Assembly (NCBI GenBank): GCA_964030475.1
Contig: CAXIPT010000002.1
Coordinates: 15,235,907-15,299,906 of the forward strand
DNA from: Tethya wilhelma
Lineage: Eukaryota > Porifera > Demospongiae > Tethyida > Tethyidae
Direction: 5' to 3'
DNA: 64,000 bases
Both the position numbers and the translations under genes were made by a program. The notes under the pieces are model-generated. The model did not search any database and was not told the origin of the DNA. It worked only from the letters and a program-made list of their open reading frames with translations. Below, piece by piece: positions 55,201 to 64,000 of this stretch. Numbering within the stretch: position 1 is the first letter of the stretch; each line of letters starts with the position of its first letter.

Positions 55201-57007
55201 AGTGAGTCCAGTGTCAAGATTGGTCTGCTGGAGAAGAAGGTGGAGTCCACTGACACTGAGATTGGCAAGAGGGTCAACATAGAGAGGGAAGAGGTGCAGC
55301 GCATCAAGGACACCATGGATGAACAAGAAAGGTTTGTTGTCTTTAGTGGACATTTATTTAGTTTGTCTCATGTTCTTGGACTTAGTGGCTGAGTAATAGC
55401 CTTGGTTGGGTTAGTTTGGTTTTCCAAATGGTAACTCTCTCTCCCCTATTTTGTCATCCAGGAAGTTCAGTAAGACCATTGAGATCCTTCAAGGAGACAT
55501 TGAAGCTCTGGAGAATGAGAAGCTGAGTCTGGAGAAGAAACTAGATCAGTCCAGGAAGAGCAGTCTCTCTGATATTACAGTGGGAAGAAAAGGTCGGAGC
55601 AGTCCCTTTGGAAGCCCTTTTGCCTCTCGTAAGACTGGTATCACTGCTTCAGTGAGTGCTAGTGCAGTGGAGGCTGGTGGGGCTGGCAGTGGGGGTGGGG
55701 ACCCAGAGCAGTCACCACTGCTACTGGCCAGAGTGAGTGGCTGCTTTATATGGCTGGTGGAAAATGAATGCTTTAGAAAATGATTTTTCTTGGTCTGGTA
55801 TTATCGGCTAGGTCGAGTCCTTGAAGAAGGCTCTAGGTTTCTCACAGGATGAGAACTTCAACCTGAAATGCCAAATTGCAAAGGTAAGATTATAATAGTA
55901 TGGTTGTTATATGGTAAAGGTCGTCACACCAATATGTTCAATTCCTTAACACATCTCATTGATTTTGACAATGTAGTAACATACCTTGTATGATGACTGT
56001 GTAGAGTACACCTCTTCCTCCTACATCTGTATCTCGTGCAGGCCCAGTTGAGCTCCCTGCCCCCACTCCGTGTCCCTGGTAGGCTGTTGAAGAGAAGAGG
56101 TGGAGAGAGCAGTGAGGAGCAGGAGAGAGAGACCCTCAACCAGACTGACCACGAGAAGGGAGTGCTGAAGAGGACAGCTGCTCTGATAGAGGTAGGGTCT
56201 CACTGCACTGTGTGTTTATTTTACCATCATGGTTTTACATTGTTGGATGTATCAACTGTTGATCATTGCTTATGTAGAGTGTGCATTGTTTTTGTTACTT
56301 CACTATGTGTGTGTTTGATCTACAGGATCTGAGGAAGTTGTCTCTCGTCAAAATGGTCTCACTGGATGTTCCTCAAGGTGGTCCTTCACCACAGGAGCAG
56401 CTAGCAAACCAGCTGGCCAGGATCTCAGATATGCAGCGAAAAACACAGCAGGTTAGGTTCACAGTCGTAGTATAGCTCTGTGTGTATGTACTTCTTATCT
56501 CACTACGTATTAATATTATCATGGATACTAGTATGTTATTTTCCCATGGTGCAAGTGTTAATGGTATAATAATATTATTTGATTGTTCATTTCAGCTCAA
56601 GGAGGATGTCAACAAGCTCCTAGCCAGTCAGCATCCTGGTGGTCTCATCTCAACCTCAGTGACCTCCTTCACATCACCTCAGTTCACAAAGGTAAAACAA
56701 ACAGAGAGTAGAGTTGGGGAGTGTTTCTCCATAAAATGGCCATTGTGTAACTAACTCCAGTATCACATGACCCTCTTACTATATATGCATGACTCTTATT
56801 GTTCTCAAATTAGTGATATGGTTGTTCTGATTTAATTTCTTACAGGCTTTGAATGAGTCCTCTGGGTGTGCAGTGCTTGCTGCCCGACTGAGGCTGCCTC
56901 CTGGTGTCAGTGGGGCTCCACCAGCCAGGGCCAGTGGTGGACAGCCTCACAGGATAGTGCTGAGTCCCGCTCAGTTTGAGGAGCTCCACTCTGTTGTAGC
57001 ATGCTAG
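46297..57007 (+). CDS. DCTN1: Dynactin subunit 1 (p150Glued)
   Basis: The large dynactin subunit that links dynein to microtubules and cargo. Twenty-six exons close in phase to 1256 residues; human is 1278. First exons: 46297-46373, 47485-47635, 48326-48577, 48637-48771. Middle exons run through 50151-50393, 51370-51583, 53525-53684 and 54956-55084 to the last, 56846-57007. The CAP-Gly domain spans about residues 8-76 ([17 protein letters not shown]); the usual GKNDG is GKNNG here (48-52). A basic Ser/Pro-rich linker (about 77-160) is followed by coiled coil CC1 (from [20 protein letters not shown] to about 500). A central non-coil domain contains [21 protein letters not shown] second coiled coil includes [20 protein letters not shown] and [13 protein letters not shown]. 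The end is [15 protein letters not shown]. Two closely spaced ATGs start the frame (MMEDQ). This is a clean single-copy model. Two inverted-repeat elements sit in introns 1 and 18. Confidence 0.96.
46849..47122. repeat. Inverted-repeat element, GCCTCGTTCCCAGG family (274 bp)
   Basis: GCCTCGTTCCTAGACACTAG and the inverted right end (reverse complement GCCTCGTTCCCAGGCTCTCG) are flanked by TA. It lies in DCTN1 intron 1. A half-site of the same family (GCCTTGTTCCCAGGCC) is at about 43196 and, through duplication, at 45244. Confidence 0.55.
54469..54684. repeat. MITE-like element, CCGTA-terminus family (216 bp)
   Basis: Perfect terminal inverted repeats CCGTATAGCGGGTAAA are flanked by TA at 54467-54468 and 54685-54686. 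The interior repeats 'ATCGCCAAATTAAAAATCGCC'-like units. It lies in DCTN1 intron 18 (54165-54955). The ends match those of 10832-11037 except for one base in the first 16. Confidence 0.8.
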
Positions 57008-57394
57008 TAGGGGAGCTCCACTAGCTGGAATCAAAACATTGGTGTTTGTACTAGTAATACTATTTTATACTGTGTGTTTGCACAATTGACTGTAATTATT
57101 GCATATTTTAATGGTTCATATTTGGGATCAACTATATTCACGACGTAAATTATGAAATGCTGAGCTAAACTATAGTTCTACTTCTGACGTTCTTCTAGGC
57201 CATACTCGATGGTCCTTGTCTGTGCAATGAGAATTTGAAGTAAGATCATAATTGTTGGTTAAGATGTATAGATCAATGCCTGCATGACTGTAGACCATGG
57301 ATTCTATGAAGCAGTATAGTATACTATAGCCTCTATTAAATATAAATTCCACTGCAGGACAGAGGGGTATATATCCATTCTCGCTGAGAGCAAC

Positions 57395-57402
57395 TATAAA
57401 AG
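57395..57402 (+). promoter_or_regulatory. TATA-like box of the beta-helix receptor gene
   Basis: TATAAAAG lies 61 bp before the ATG at 57463, a spacing that would place initiation about 35 bp before the start codon. The 455-bp gap 57008-57462 after DCTN1 shows no other feature. The gene would be one of few here with a TATA motif. Confidence 0.35.
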
Positions 57403-57462
57403 TACCTGGCAATATCACATTATTATACTCTTTTGTATGAAAGACTGAAAGAAGTATAAAAC

Positions 57463-60400
57463 ATGGCTATAACCACCACTGTCACCCTGACAGTACTAGT
57501 ACTAACACTGTCACTGGCTCTCATCAGTCCTACTGCAAGTGATGGAGTCCATTACATCACCCCCAGTGCTAGCCCTGGAGCCTGCCCCCCTGGTGCTCTC
57601 TGCCTCACAATGAAGGACTACCTCAATGGCTCCTCATCCCACCAGCCCTTCACGGACCACACCACCGTGGTGTTCCTTCAAGGAGTTCACGACTTGACAT
57701 TTGCTGGAGGAGAGCGTCTTGTCATTGAGGGCATTCGTAACCTGACACTCACTGGTGAGATAGAAGGGCCATCAAATGTCCCTCAGAGTGAAATTCTTTG
57801 TTCTCCTGAAAATCCTTCCGGCTTTCTCTTTCTCGATGTGACCAAGCTCACCATTAGAGATCTGACATTCACATATTGTGGCGTGGGCAACACCCCCGAA
57901 GTTATTCACCAAGTGTTTTCTGTTCACACTCATTCCTTCTTTCAGTTTGCCCCACTGGAGAATATGGCATTGTTTATAGCTTCTGTATATGACCTTGATG
58001 TGGACAATGTTGTCGTTCAAAACAGCACGGGACATGGACTACTGGGTGTGAACATTCTAGGAGACTCCACCATAAGAAACTCCTCATTCCTCTACAGTAA
58101 CTTCTACACGTACGATGACCCTCTCTGTGATGAGCTGCCCACAGAGGACAGCCACTTCATTTGCAGTGGGGGGAACATTGGGATTGGGTATGCTGACCTC
58201 CCTGACTGTCCCAATGGCGACCCTCCCACCTTCAGCCTCACCATTGAATCAGTGGTCGTCATGTATGGTACCAACCTGGTCGACAGCACAGTTGGGAGTG
58301 GGTTGGCCGTCATTATGGGACAGAGCTCCTATGGCCTTCATGTCTACGTCAACGGTGTAGTTGCAACACACAATGTTGCCCATTATGGAGCTAATCTTGC
58401 ATTTTTAATGTACGAATTTGTAGACAATTCTTCCATATCGATCACCAACACCTTCAGTGGATACAGCAACCCTTTATTCCAGCCATCAGTGCTCACCATT
58501 CTCACAGGCAGCCAGTTCATCGGTGGCGGTCTCTTCTACAGTCATGGCTCAGAGCCTCCCGAGTCATTCACTCCATCTTGTGGCTTCGAACACAGTCACC
58601 ACCAGCAGGATCTCCTGACCATAGCCAACAGTCAGTTCACAGGGAACAATGCAGTGCTGGGTGGGGGAGTTGGTATACAGTTTGGGGCATTGGACAATGC
58701 GGAGCGTGTGTTTCAAGTCCATATCGAGAACTGTACCTTCATTGAGAACATCGGTAGTCCTGGATCAGCACTGTCCATCTCCCAACTGGAGTCTGTTCTC
58801 AACACCCTCCAGGTGCAGTTCACCATCACTGGCTGTGAATTTGACGGCAATGTCTACCCAATAGCTGAACTACCAAACTCAGTGCAGCAATTTGAGCTTG
58901 ATCTGCTGAACACTGTTCAACTCATTTCTATTCAAGACATCACATTTGAGGATTGTAGTTTCACTGACAACCAAGGTAGTGCGGTATTTGCTCTTGGATC
59001 GACAATTCGTTTCAGAGGAGAAATAGCATTTTCAAGGAACTCTGGAACCAACGGAGGAGGTCTGCCTCTTCTTGGGTTCTCCATTTTCCTTCTCACTCCA
59101 AACACAAACATTAGGTTCACCAACAACACAGCTCAGTTTAGAGGAGGTGCCTTGTACGTTGAGAGTGCCAACTATCGCTCTCCTCTGATGTGCTTCTGGC
59201 AGATAGACGAGAGAGACCTCAACCACACTGATCACTTGCATGCTGAAGCCACCAACAGATCACTGGATGTGACCACAAGACTCAACAGCAGTGTCACGTT
59301 CAAAGGAAACGATGCTCATTTTGCTGGGAATGACATATACGGTGGCCGTATAGACCAGTGTTATCTAGTGCCTACTGTTCGTATGATCGGTAGTTATGGA
59401 GTCCCAGGTGAAGTGTTCAATCGTATCTTTCATTTTGACAACTCCACAACTAACAGTGATGAACTCGTATCATCCAGCCCCACTCGAGTGTGTCTGTGTG
59501 TTGATGGTGTTCCAAATTGTGAAATGCGTCGATACAGGGTCTCCCTCTTTCCTGGCCAAACATTTGAAGTGGATGCTGTTGCTTATGGTCAACGGAATGG
59601 AGTCTCTCCTGGAGTCATATTCAGTGAGTTCATCAGGAGACGAAGGTTCTCCAATCCCAACGAGACGTACGAACCCCCAGTGCTGTCTCCACTGCAGTTC
59701 ACACAAGTGGTGGGGCAGACGTGCACGAGACTGAGGTATACCATCGAGTCCACTCAGAGGAGACACAGAATGGTCCTAGCTCTGGAGGACTCGGTATTCC
59801 AGGACGAGCCAACTGTCATTAGGATCACCCTTGAACCCTGTCCACCAGGGTTCACTCTAGCTAAAGACCCTCCCAGGTGTGTGTGCAACTCCCTCTTGGA
59901 TCAGTTTGGAGTGGAGTGTGACATAGCTTCAGAGACTGTCACTAGAACTTCCCCCATGTGGATGGGCTTGAAGGACCAGGACCAAGAGGTTGTGTTGTTG
60001 CACCCATATTGTCCCTTTGACTACTGTGTGTCAAGTGACCTCAACTTGAACCTCTCATCTCAAGACTCCCAATGTGCTTACAACCGCACTGGGAAGATAT
60101 GTGGTGTCTGTGAGCCTGGGTTCAGTCTCCTGCTTGGCTCCAACCAGTGTGCCGTGTGCTCTGACAACTACCTCTCCCTTCTCATCTACTTTGCCTTTGC
60201 CGGCTTCTTTCTTGTGTTCCTGCTCTTCCTCTGCAACTCTCTGAATGTATCTGTTGGAACAATCAATGGCCTCATCTTCTACGCCAATGTGGTACAGATC
60301 AATAAAGACATCTTCTTTCCTCCTGGACACAGCAATCTCGTCACCGTATTCATTGCATGGTTGAATTTGGACTTTGGAATAAAGACCTGTTTTTACGATG

Positions 60401-61941
60401 GACTGGACACCTTTGCAAAGACCCTCCTTCAGTTTGTCTTCCCTGTCTATGTGTGGGCCATTATAGGTGTGGTCATAGTGCTCTGCCGATACTTTACATC
60501 TGTGGCAAAACTGTTTGGCAAAAATGCCGTTCAAGTTCTTGCGACGTTATTCTTGCTCTCGTTTGCTAAACTTCAGCGCACGGTGATCATTGGTGTTTCC
60601 TTCACCTATGTCTACCACTCTGACAACACCACATCAGTGGTATGGCTCTACAACGCCAGCCAGGACTACCTCGCTGGCAGGCACATATTCCTCTTCATCA
60701 TCAGCCTCCTTGTGCTGCTGTTTGTTTTGGTACCGTTCACATTCCTGCTGCTGTTTGTCAGGTGCTTCCAAGCAATGTCCAGTCGCAGGCTCTTTCACTG
60801 GGTGAACCGACTGAAGCCATTCTTTGATGCCTACATGGCACCTTACAAAGACAGATACAGGTTCTGGACCGGGTTCTTACTGTTTATACGTGGAACCCTT
60901 TTCCTCATCTATTCCGTCAATGTTCTCTATGGGCCTCATGTGATTCTACTGGTCACTGCCATCTCAATGCAACTCCTCTCTGTATTTGGTTGGATTGGCA
61001 ATGGAGTCTACAGAAAATGGCCACTGAATACACTCGAGTTTTCTTTCTTTGCAAATTTAGGCTTGCTATCTGTTGGAGCACTCTTTTGCACGGTGATCAT
61101 TGGTGTTTCCTTCACCTATGTCTACCACTCTGACAACACCACATCAGTGGTATGGCTCTACAACGCCAGCCAGGACTACCTCGCTGGCAGGCACATATTC
61201 CTCTTCATCATCAGCCTCCTTGTGCTGCTGTTTGTTTTGGTACCGTTCACATTCCTGCTGCTGTTTGTCAGGTGCTTCCAAGCAATGTCCAGTCGCAGGC
61301 TCTTTCACTGGGTGAACCGACTGAAGCCATTCTTTGATGCCTACATGGCACCTTACAAAGACAGATACAGGTTCTGGACCGGGTTCTTACTGTTTATACG
61401 TGGAACCCTTTTCCTCATCTATTCCGTCAATGTTCTCTATGGGCCTCATGTGATTCTACTGGTCACTGCCATCTCAATGCAACTCCTCTCTGTATTTGGT
61501 TGGATTGGCAATGGAGTCTACAGAAAATGGCCACTGAATACACTCGAGTTTTCTTTCTTTGCAAATTTAGGCTTGCTATCTGTTGGAACACTCTTTGTGC
61601 GCTATAGTGGAGGCTCTCAGGAAGCAGTTATCTATACCTCAACAACTGTTGCATTTCTTGAATTCGTTGGGATCTTGATGTATTCATTGTATGTTCGGTT
61701 TTCTTCTCTCTGTGCTCGATGGAAGTGGGCCCCTGACACTGCTGAGATGAAGAACACCATCATGAAGAAGTTAGACCTCTCTTCTCCTCAGAGTGCAAGT
61801 GGTGATGATGTCAGCAGGAGGGAGAGTGATGTAACATTGAAAAGTGTGACTGAATTGCCACCACTTGACTCACTTACTGACAGTATGGATGATGACAGGA
61901 GCAATGCACTCAGAGAGTCCCTTCTGGAGTCTGTGTATTAA
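57463..61941 (+). CDS. Single-exon beta-helix ectodomain, multi-pass membrane receptor-like protein
   Basis: This is a 1492-residue frame without introns. Residues 1-26 are a signal peptide. Residues 27 to about 780 are rich in Asn/Ser/Thr, sequons and repeated short beta units such as N-S-T/S-F, F-x-N-N and G-G-A/G-L/V (SQFTGNNAVLGGGVGI, ITFEDCSFTDNQGSAV, RFTNNTAQFRGGALYV). This is the signature of a right-handed parallel beta-helix. A cysteine-rich membrane-proximal segment follows (CPPGFTLAKDPPRCVCNSLL at about 793, then KICGVCEPGF at about 878). From residue 903 a multi-pass region begins (YLSLLIYFAFAGFFLVFLLF, GTINGLIFYANVV). The last about 80 residues are an acidic/Ser cytoplasmic tail. 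Proteins of this architecture with the GTxNGLIFYANxV segment are, to my knowledge, expanded in sponges, cnidarians and lancelets and have no assigned function. An in-frame 510-bp duplication repeats about four membrane segments; without it the protein is 1322 residues. Confidence 0.85.
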   Translation: MAITTTVTLTVLVLTLSLALISPTASDGVHYITPSASPGACPPGALCLTMKDYLNGSSSHQPFTDHTTVVFLQGVHDLTFAGGERLVIEGIRNLTLTGEIEGPSNVPQSEILCSPENPSGFLFLDVTKLTIRDLTFTYCGVGNTPEVIHQVFSVHTHSFFQFAPLENMALFIASVYDLDVDNVVVQNSTGHGLLGVNILGDSTIRNSSFLYSNFYTYDDPLCDELPTEDSHFICSGGNIGIGYADLPDCPNGDPPTFSLTIESVVVMYGTNLVDSTVGSGLAVIMGQSSYGLHVYVNGVVATHNVAHYGANLAFLMYEFVDNSSISITNTFSGYSNPLFQPSVLTILTGSQFIGGGLFYSHGSEPPESFTPSCGFEHSHHQQDLLTIANSQFTGNNAVLGGGVGIQFGALDNAERVFQVHIENCTFIENIGSPGSALSISQLESVLNTLQVQFTITGCEFDGNVYPIAELPNSVQQFELDLLNTVQLISIQDITFEDCSFTDNQGSAVFALGSTIRFRGEIAFSRNSGTNGGGLPLLGFSIFLLTPNTNIRFTNNTAQFRGGALYVESANYRSPLMCFWQIDERDLNHTDHLHAEATNRSLDVTTRLNSSVTFKGNDAHFAGNDIYGGRIDQCYLVPTVRMIGSYGVPGEVFNRIFHFDNSTTNSDELVSSSPTRVCLCVDGVPNCEMRRYRVSLFPGQTFEVDAVAYGQRNGVSPGVIFSEFIRRRRFSNPNETYEPPVLSPLQFTQVVGQTCTRLRYTIESTQRRHRMVLALEDSVFQDEPTVIRITLEPCPPGFTLAKDPPRCVCNSLLDQFGVECDIASETVTRTSPMWMGLKDQDQEVVLLHPYCPFDYCVSSDLNLNLSSQDSQCAYNRTGKICGVCEPGFSLLLGSNQCAVCSDNYLSLLIYFAFAGFFLVFLLFLCNSLNVSVGTINGLIFYANVVQINKDIFFPPGHSNLVTVFIAWLNLDFGIKTCFYDGLDTFAKTLLQFVFPVYVWAIIGVVIVLCRYFTSVAKLFGKNAVQVLATLFLLSFAKLQRTVIIGVSFTYVYHSDNTTSVVWLYNASQDYLAGRHIFLFIISLLVLLFVLVPFTFLLLFVRCFQAMSSRRLFHWVNRLKPFFDAYMAPYKDRYRFWTGFLLFIRGTLFLIYSVNVLYGPHVILLVTAISMQLLSVFGWIGNGVYRKWPLNTLEFSFFANLGLLSVGALFCTVIIGVSFTYVYHSDNTTSVVWLYNASQDYLAGRHIFLFIISLLVLLFVLVPFTFLLLFVRCFQAMSSRRLFHWVNRLKPFFDAYMAPYKDRYRFWTGFLLFIRGTLFLIYSVNVLYGPHVILLVTAISMQLLSVFGWIGNGVYRKWPLNTLEFSFFANLGLLSVGTLFVRYSGGSQEAVIYTSTTVAFLEFVGILMYSLYVRFSSLCARWKWAPDTAEMKNTIMKKLDLSSPQSASGDDVSRRESDVTLKSVTELPPLDSLTDSMDDDRSNALRESLLESVY
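60578..61597. repeat. In-frame tandem duplication of 510 bp in the receptor gene
   Basis: 60578-61087 is repeated at 61088-61597 with one clear difference (G61078/A61588, Ala versus Thr in LLSVGALF/LLSVGTLF). It equals 170 codons and keeps the frame, repeating residues about 1039-1208 as 1209-1378. The copies diverge at the right edge (TTTTGCACGG versus TTTGTGCGCT). Length divisible by three allows a real protein change, but the same pattern of near-identical duplication elsewhere in the window argues for caution. Confidence 0.95.
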
Positions 61942-62092
61942 GTATGGAAGACAATACTCTTAGGTTGTGTGCTCTGTTTAACTTGAGACGATTTGTAGTT
62001 TTTTTTCTTTGACGATTTTTACCTTACTATGATTCATACAATTTTGGTGTGCATTAATAAGTGAAAGTTTGCAACTGAAGCAACAATCGATC

Positions 62093-63685
62093 ATGGACAC
62101 AGGTGTAGATGATGAATCTCATGACCTTGTATTCAGCTTCCCTGAGTTGCAGGTAGGTCTCTTTGTATTGTGTCTAGTAGACTAGCAAACAGTTACAATA
62201 CGTCAGTGTACAGTAGTGTAATCCATGGTATTTGAGGTTTATCATTGATGGTTGTTTAATATACAGGCTACAACGTTTGCTGTCGAGTGCACTGGCAGAA
62301 GGGCTGCATTAGCAGTGTAAGCATCTAGATACTGAATATAAAGTTCATGCAGTCTCTTTATTAGATTGTTTGTTTTCTTTGTCAGTCAGAAGTGGATTGC
62401 TGTTGTCGGTCTTGAAGCAGAACAAGGGACAGAGAAGTACAGCGAGCCTAAACCACTCAGGAAACTAGCCAGACAGAACAAGTATGAAATTAAAGCTCTT
62501 CTGTGGAATCCTCACACCACTCATGCTAACAGACTTGCCTCCACTGTAAGCTAACCTTCCAATGGTGTCTGGTACATGGCTCATCTGTCATGATGTCCTC
62601 AAAATTGCAGTGTCAGCAGAAAGTTGAGGTATGGGATGTAACTGCTGAGAGGAATCCCATCCTCCACTCCATCAAGGCACACACCAGACCAGTGAGGTAT
62701 GGAGGCTTCATGGTGTGCGTGATGGAGATTGTGTTGCAGGCTATTAATGGTAATGTTTGATGGTCATCATTTTCAGTGATTTGAGTTGGTCCTCCTCCAG
62801 TCCTCATCTTCTCTCCTCCTGTTCCATTGACTCCTTCGTTCACGTCTGGGATCTGAGGTAGCACCATGTTGTAGCAAAGAGCTGATTAATTGTAAGTACT
62901 GCTTATGTCCTTCTGCTTGTAGGGAGACACGAAAACCAAAGGTTTCATTCAAGGTAGTAGGTGAGTATTGGAAGGTACAGTAAAGCACATTAATTTTATG
63001 TATCTGTCATGATTGACCTGATGGAGGAAGGGGAGGGAGCCAGGTGAAAGGAGAGAGGAACACCTTCCTACACCCCACTTAACTGGGGAACGCTGTGGCT
63101 AATGCAGCCTAGGTCAAGTCCTTCTTTAGTTACAAAGTTACATTTCTCTACTTATATTGGATCAAAGATTGAGTACACAATTAGAAGAGATAGTGGTGTG
63201 TATCACTGCCTTGTGAAATGAACCCATACCTCTAGTTTTCCCATCTGGTATTTTCAGCAGTGGAATTAAGTAGTACCCCTGTACCCAATGAGATAACAGA
63301 ACAAGATTACAGTTCTCATTCTTTTCCCTTCTTTCCTCAGCTGGTGCCTCTCTTGTCCAGTGGAATAAGTTGAATGGAAATGTTCTGGCCTCAGCTCATG
63401 ACACTGATGTTAGAATATGGGATATGAGGGTATGTTGGTCACATAATGATTCAGTATGGGCAAGTGTATCAACTCTTCCTTTGGTAGAAACCAACTACTG
63501 CCTCTGGCTACATTACTGCTCACATGTCTCGCATCCATGATCTCGACTGGAGCTACTCTAATGAGAAGCAGCTGACAACCTGTAGCCATGATGCTTCCAT
63601 CAAGTTCTGGGACATTTCCTCTCCAAAGGAGCCCATGAGTAGCATCAAAGCCGGAGCTCAACCATTGTGGCGAGCAAGAAACTAC
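62093..63685 (+). CDS. WDR59: WDR59, GATOR2 complex subunit (5' part)
   Basis: WDR59 is a WD40 protein of GATOR2, which controls mTORC1 through GATOR1. Eight exons are seen: 62093-62152, 62267-62316, 62386-62545, 62611-62696, 62777-62857, 62923-62960, 63341-63429 and 63488-63685. They join in phase and end in a phase-0 donor (AACTAC|GTATGT), with the gene continuing past the window. About 250 residues hold the first WD40 blades: RKWIAVVGLE-like start, NKYEIKALLWNPH, ASTCQQKVEVWDV, HTRPVSDLSWS, SCSIDSFVHVWDLRE, SAHDTDVRIWDMR, and AHMSRIHDLDWSYSN with CSHDASIKFWDI. The match is to the N-terminal beta-propeller of WDR59; RWD and C-terminal RING-like parts would lie outside. The start is only 152 bp after the receptor stop. 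Confidence 0.9.
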
Positions 63686-64000
63686 GTATGTTAATAAAAT
63701 ATGCCAATATGCAGATATGACGTTGTTCTGTACTAAAGTCTATTCGTGTTCACTTGAGTCTTCAAAATTTCTTCCATATATCTATGAATTGTGTTATTTT
63801 AGATATCATTCAATTGCAAATTTCACGTAGATTCGTTTGGTGCTTTTTAAAAAGCTCTACCCTTACCATTCAAAAGTTACATAAAGTACAGACATTCCAT
63901 TAACCACAAATGCGGAAAAGCTGTATTTAAGCAAAACCACACTACTTCCTGGGCTCAAGTGAACACAAATAGACTTTAGCTGTAATGACTCCTTTGTCTT
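63686..64000 (+). other. Start of a WDR59 intron
   Basis: AT-rich sequence after the last visible donor. No acceptor with a continuing WD40 frame was found before the window edge. Confidence 0.6.

Noticed and set aside
57772..60534. Antisense frames opposite the beta-helix receptor
   Set aside because: Shadow frames of a long GC-moderate coding exon; no signal peptide, motif or start context.

Overview
This is an intron-rich, gene-dense animal nuclear genome window. Short introns, a Notch-ligand gene with the MNNL/DSL/EGF layout, large beta-helix membrane receptors and very many (CA)n microsatellites suggest a non-bilaterian metazoan, most likely a demosponge. The phylum is inferred from gene content only. 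Exon coordinates below were read by eye from GT/AG signals and reading-frame continuity. For all multi-exon genes except the 5' and 3' ends of the first, the exon phases close correctly.

Layout: mitochondrial HSP70 (minus, 430-5804); a Delta-like Notch ligand (plus, 6906-10099); FAD synthase FLAD1 (minus, 10498-14378), head-to-head with a large RA/RasGEF protein (plus, 14811-24579) that carries a tRNA-Pro(AGG) in an intron. Two intronless minus-strand genes follow: a secreted cysteine-rich protein and a membrane-anchored glycosyltransferase-like protein. Next come mitochondrial ribosomal protein uS14m (minus), 115 bp head-to-head with the GINS subunit SLD5 (plus); a glycogen-targeting PP1 regulatory subunit (minus); a UDP-sugar transporter of the SLC35A type (plus); dynactin p150Glued (plus, 26 exons); a single-exon 1492-residue beta-helix/multi-pass receptor (plus); and the 5' part of WDR59 (plus), which runs off the window. 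Most are housekeeping genes of unrelated pathways. The only physical coupling seen is shared or closely spaced promoters.

Two features stand out beyond the genes. First, there are four head-to-tail, nearly identical duplications (about 1974, 1328, 2048 and 510 bp), each inside a gene, with one clear substitution per pair in three of them. They look like unmerged haplotypes in the assembly or very recent tandem duplications, and three of them interrupt the gene model. Second, the introns hold several families of short inverted-repeat (MITE-like) elements flanked by TA, and (CA)n/(TG)n tracts that directly form or abut splice sites in at least four genes.

The least understood proteins are the RA-helical-RasGEF protein, the beta-helix receptor, the 316-residue cysteine-rich secreted protein and the 440-residue glycosyltransferase-like protein.
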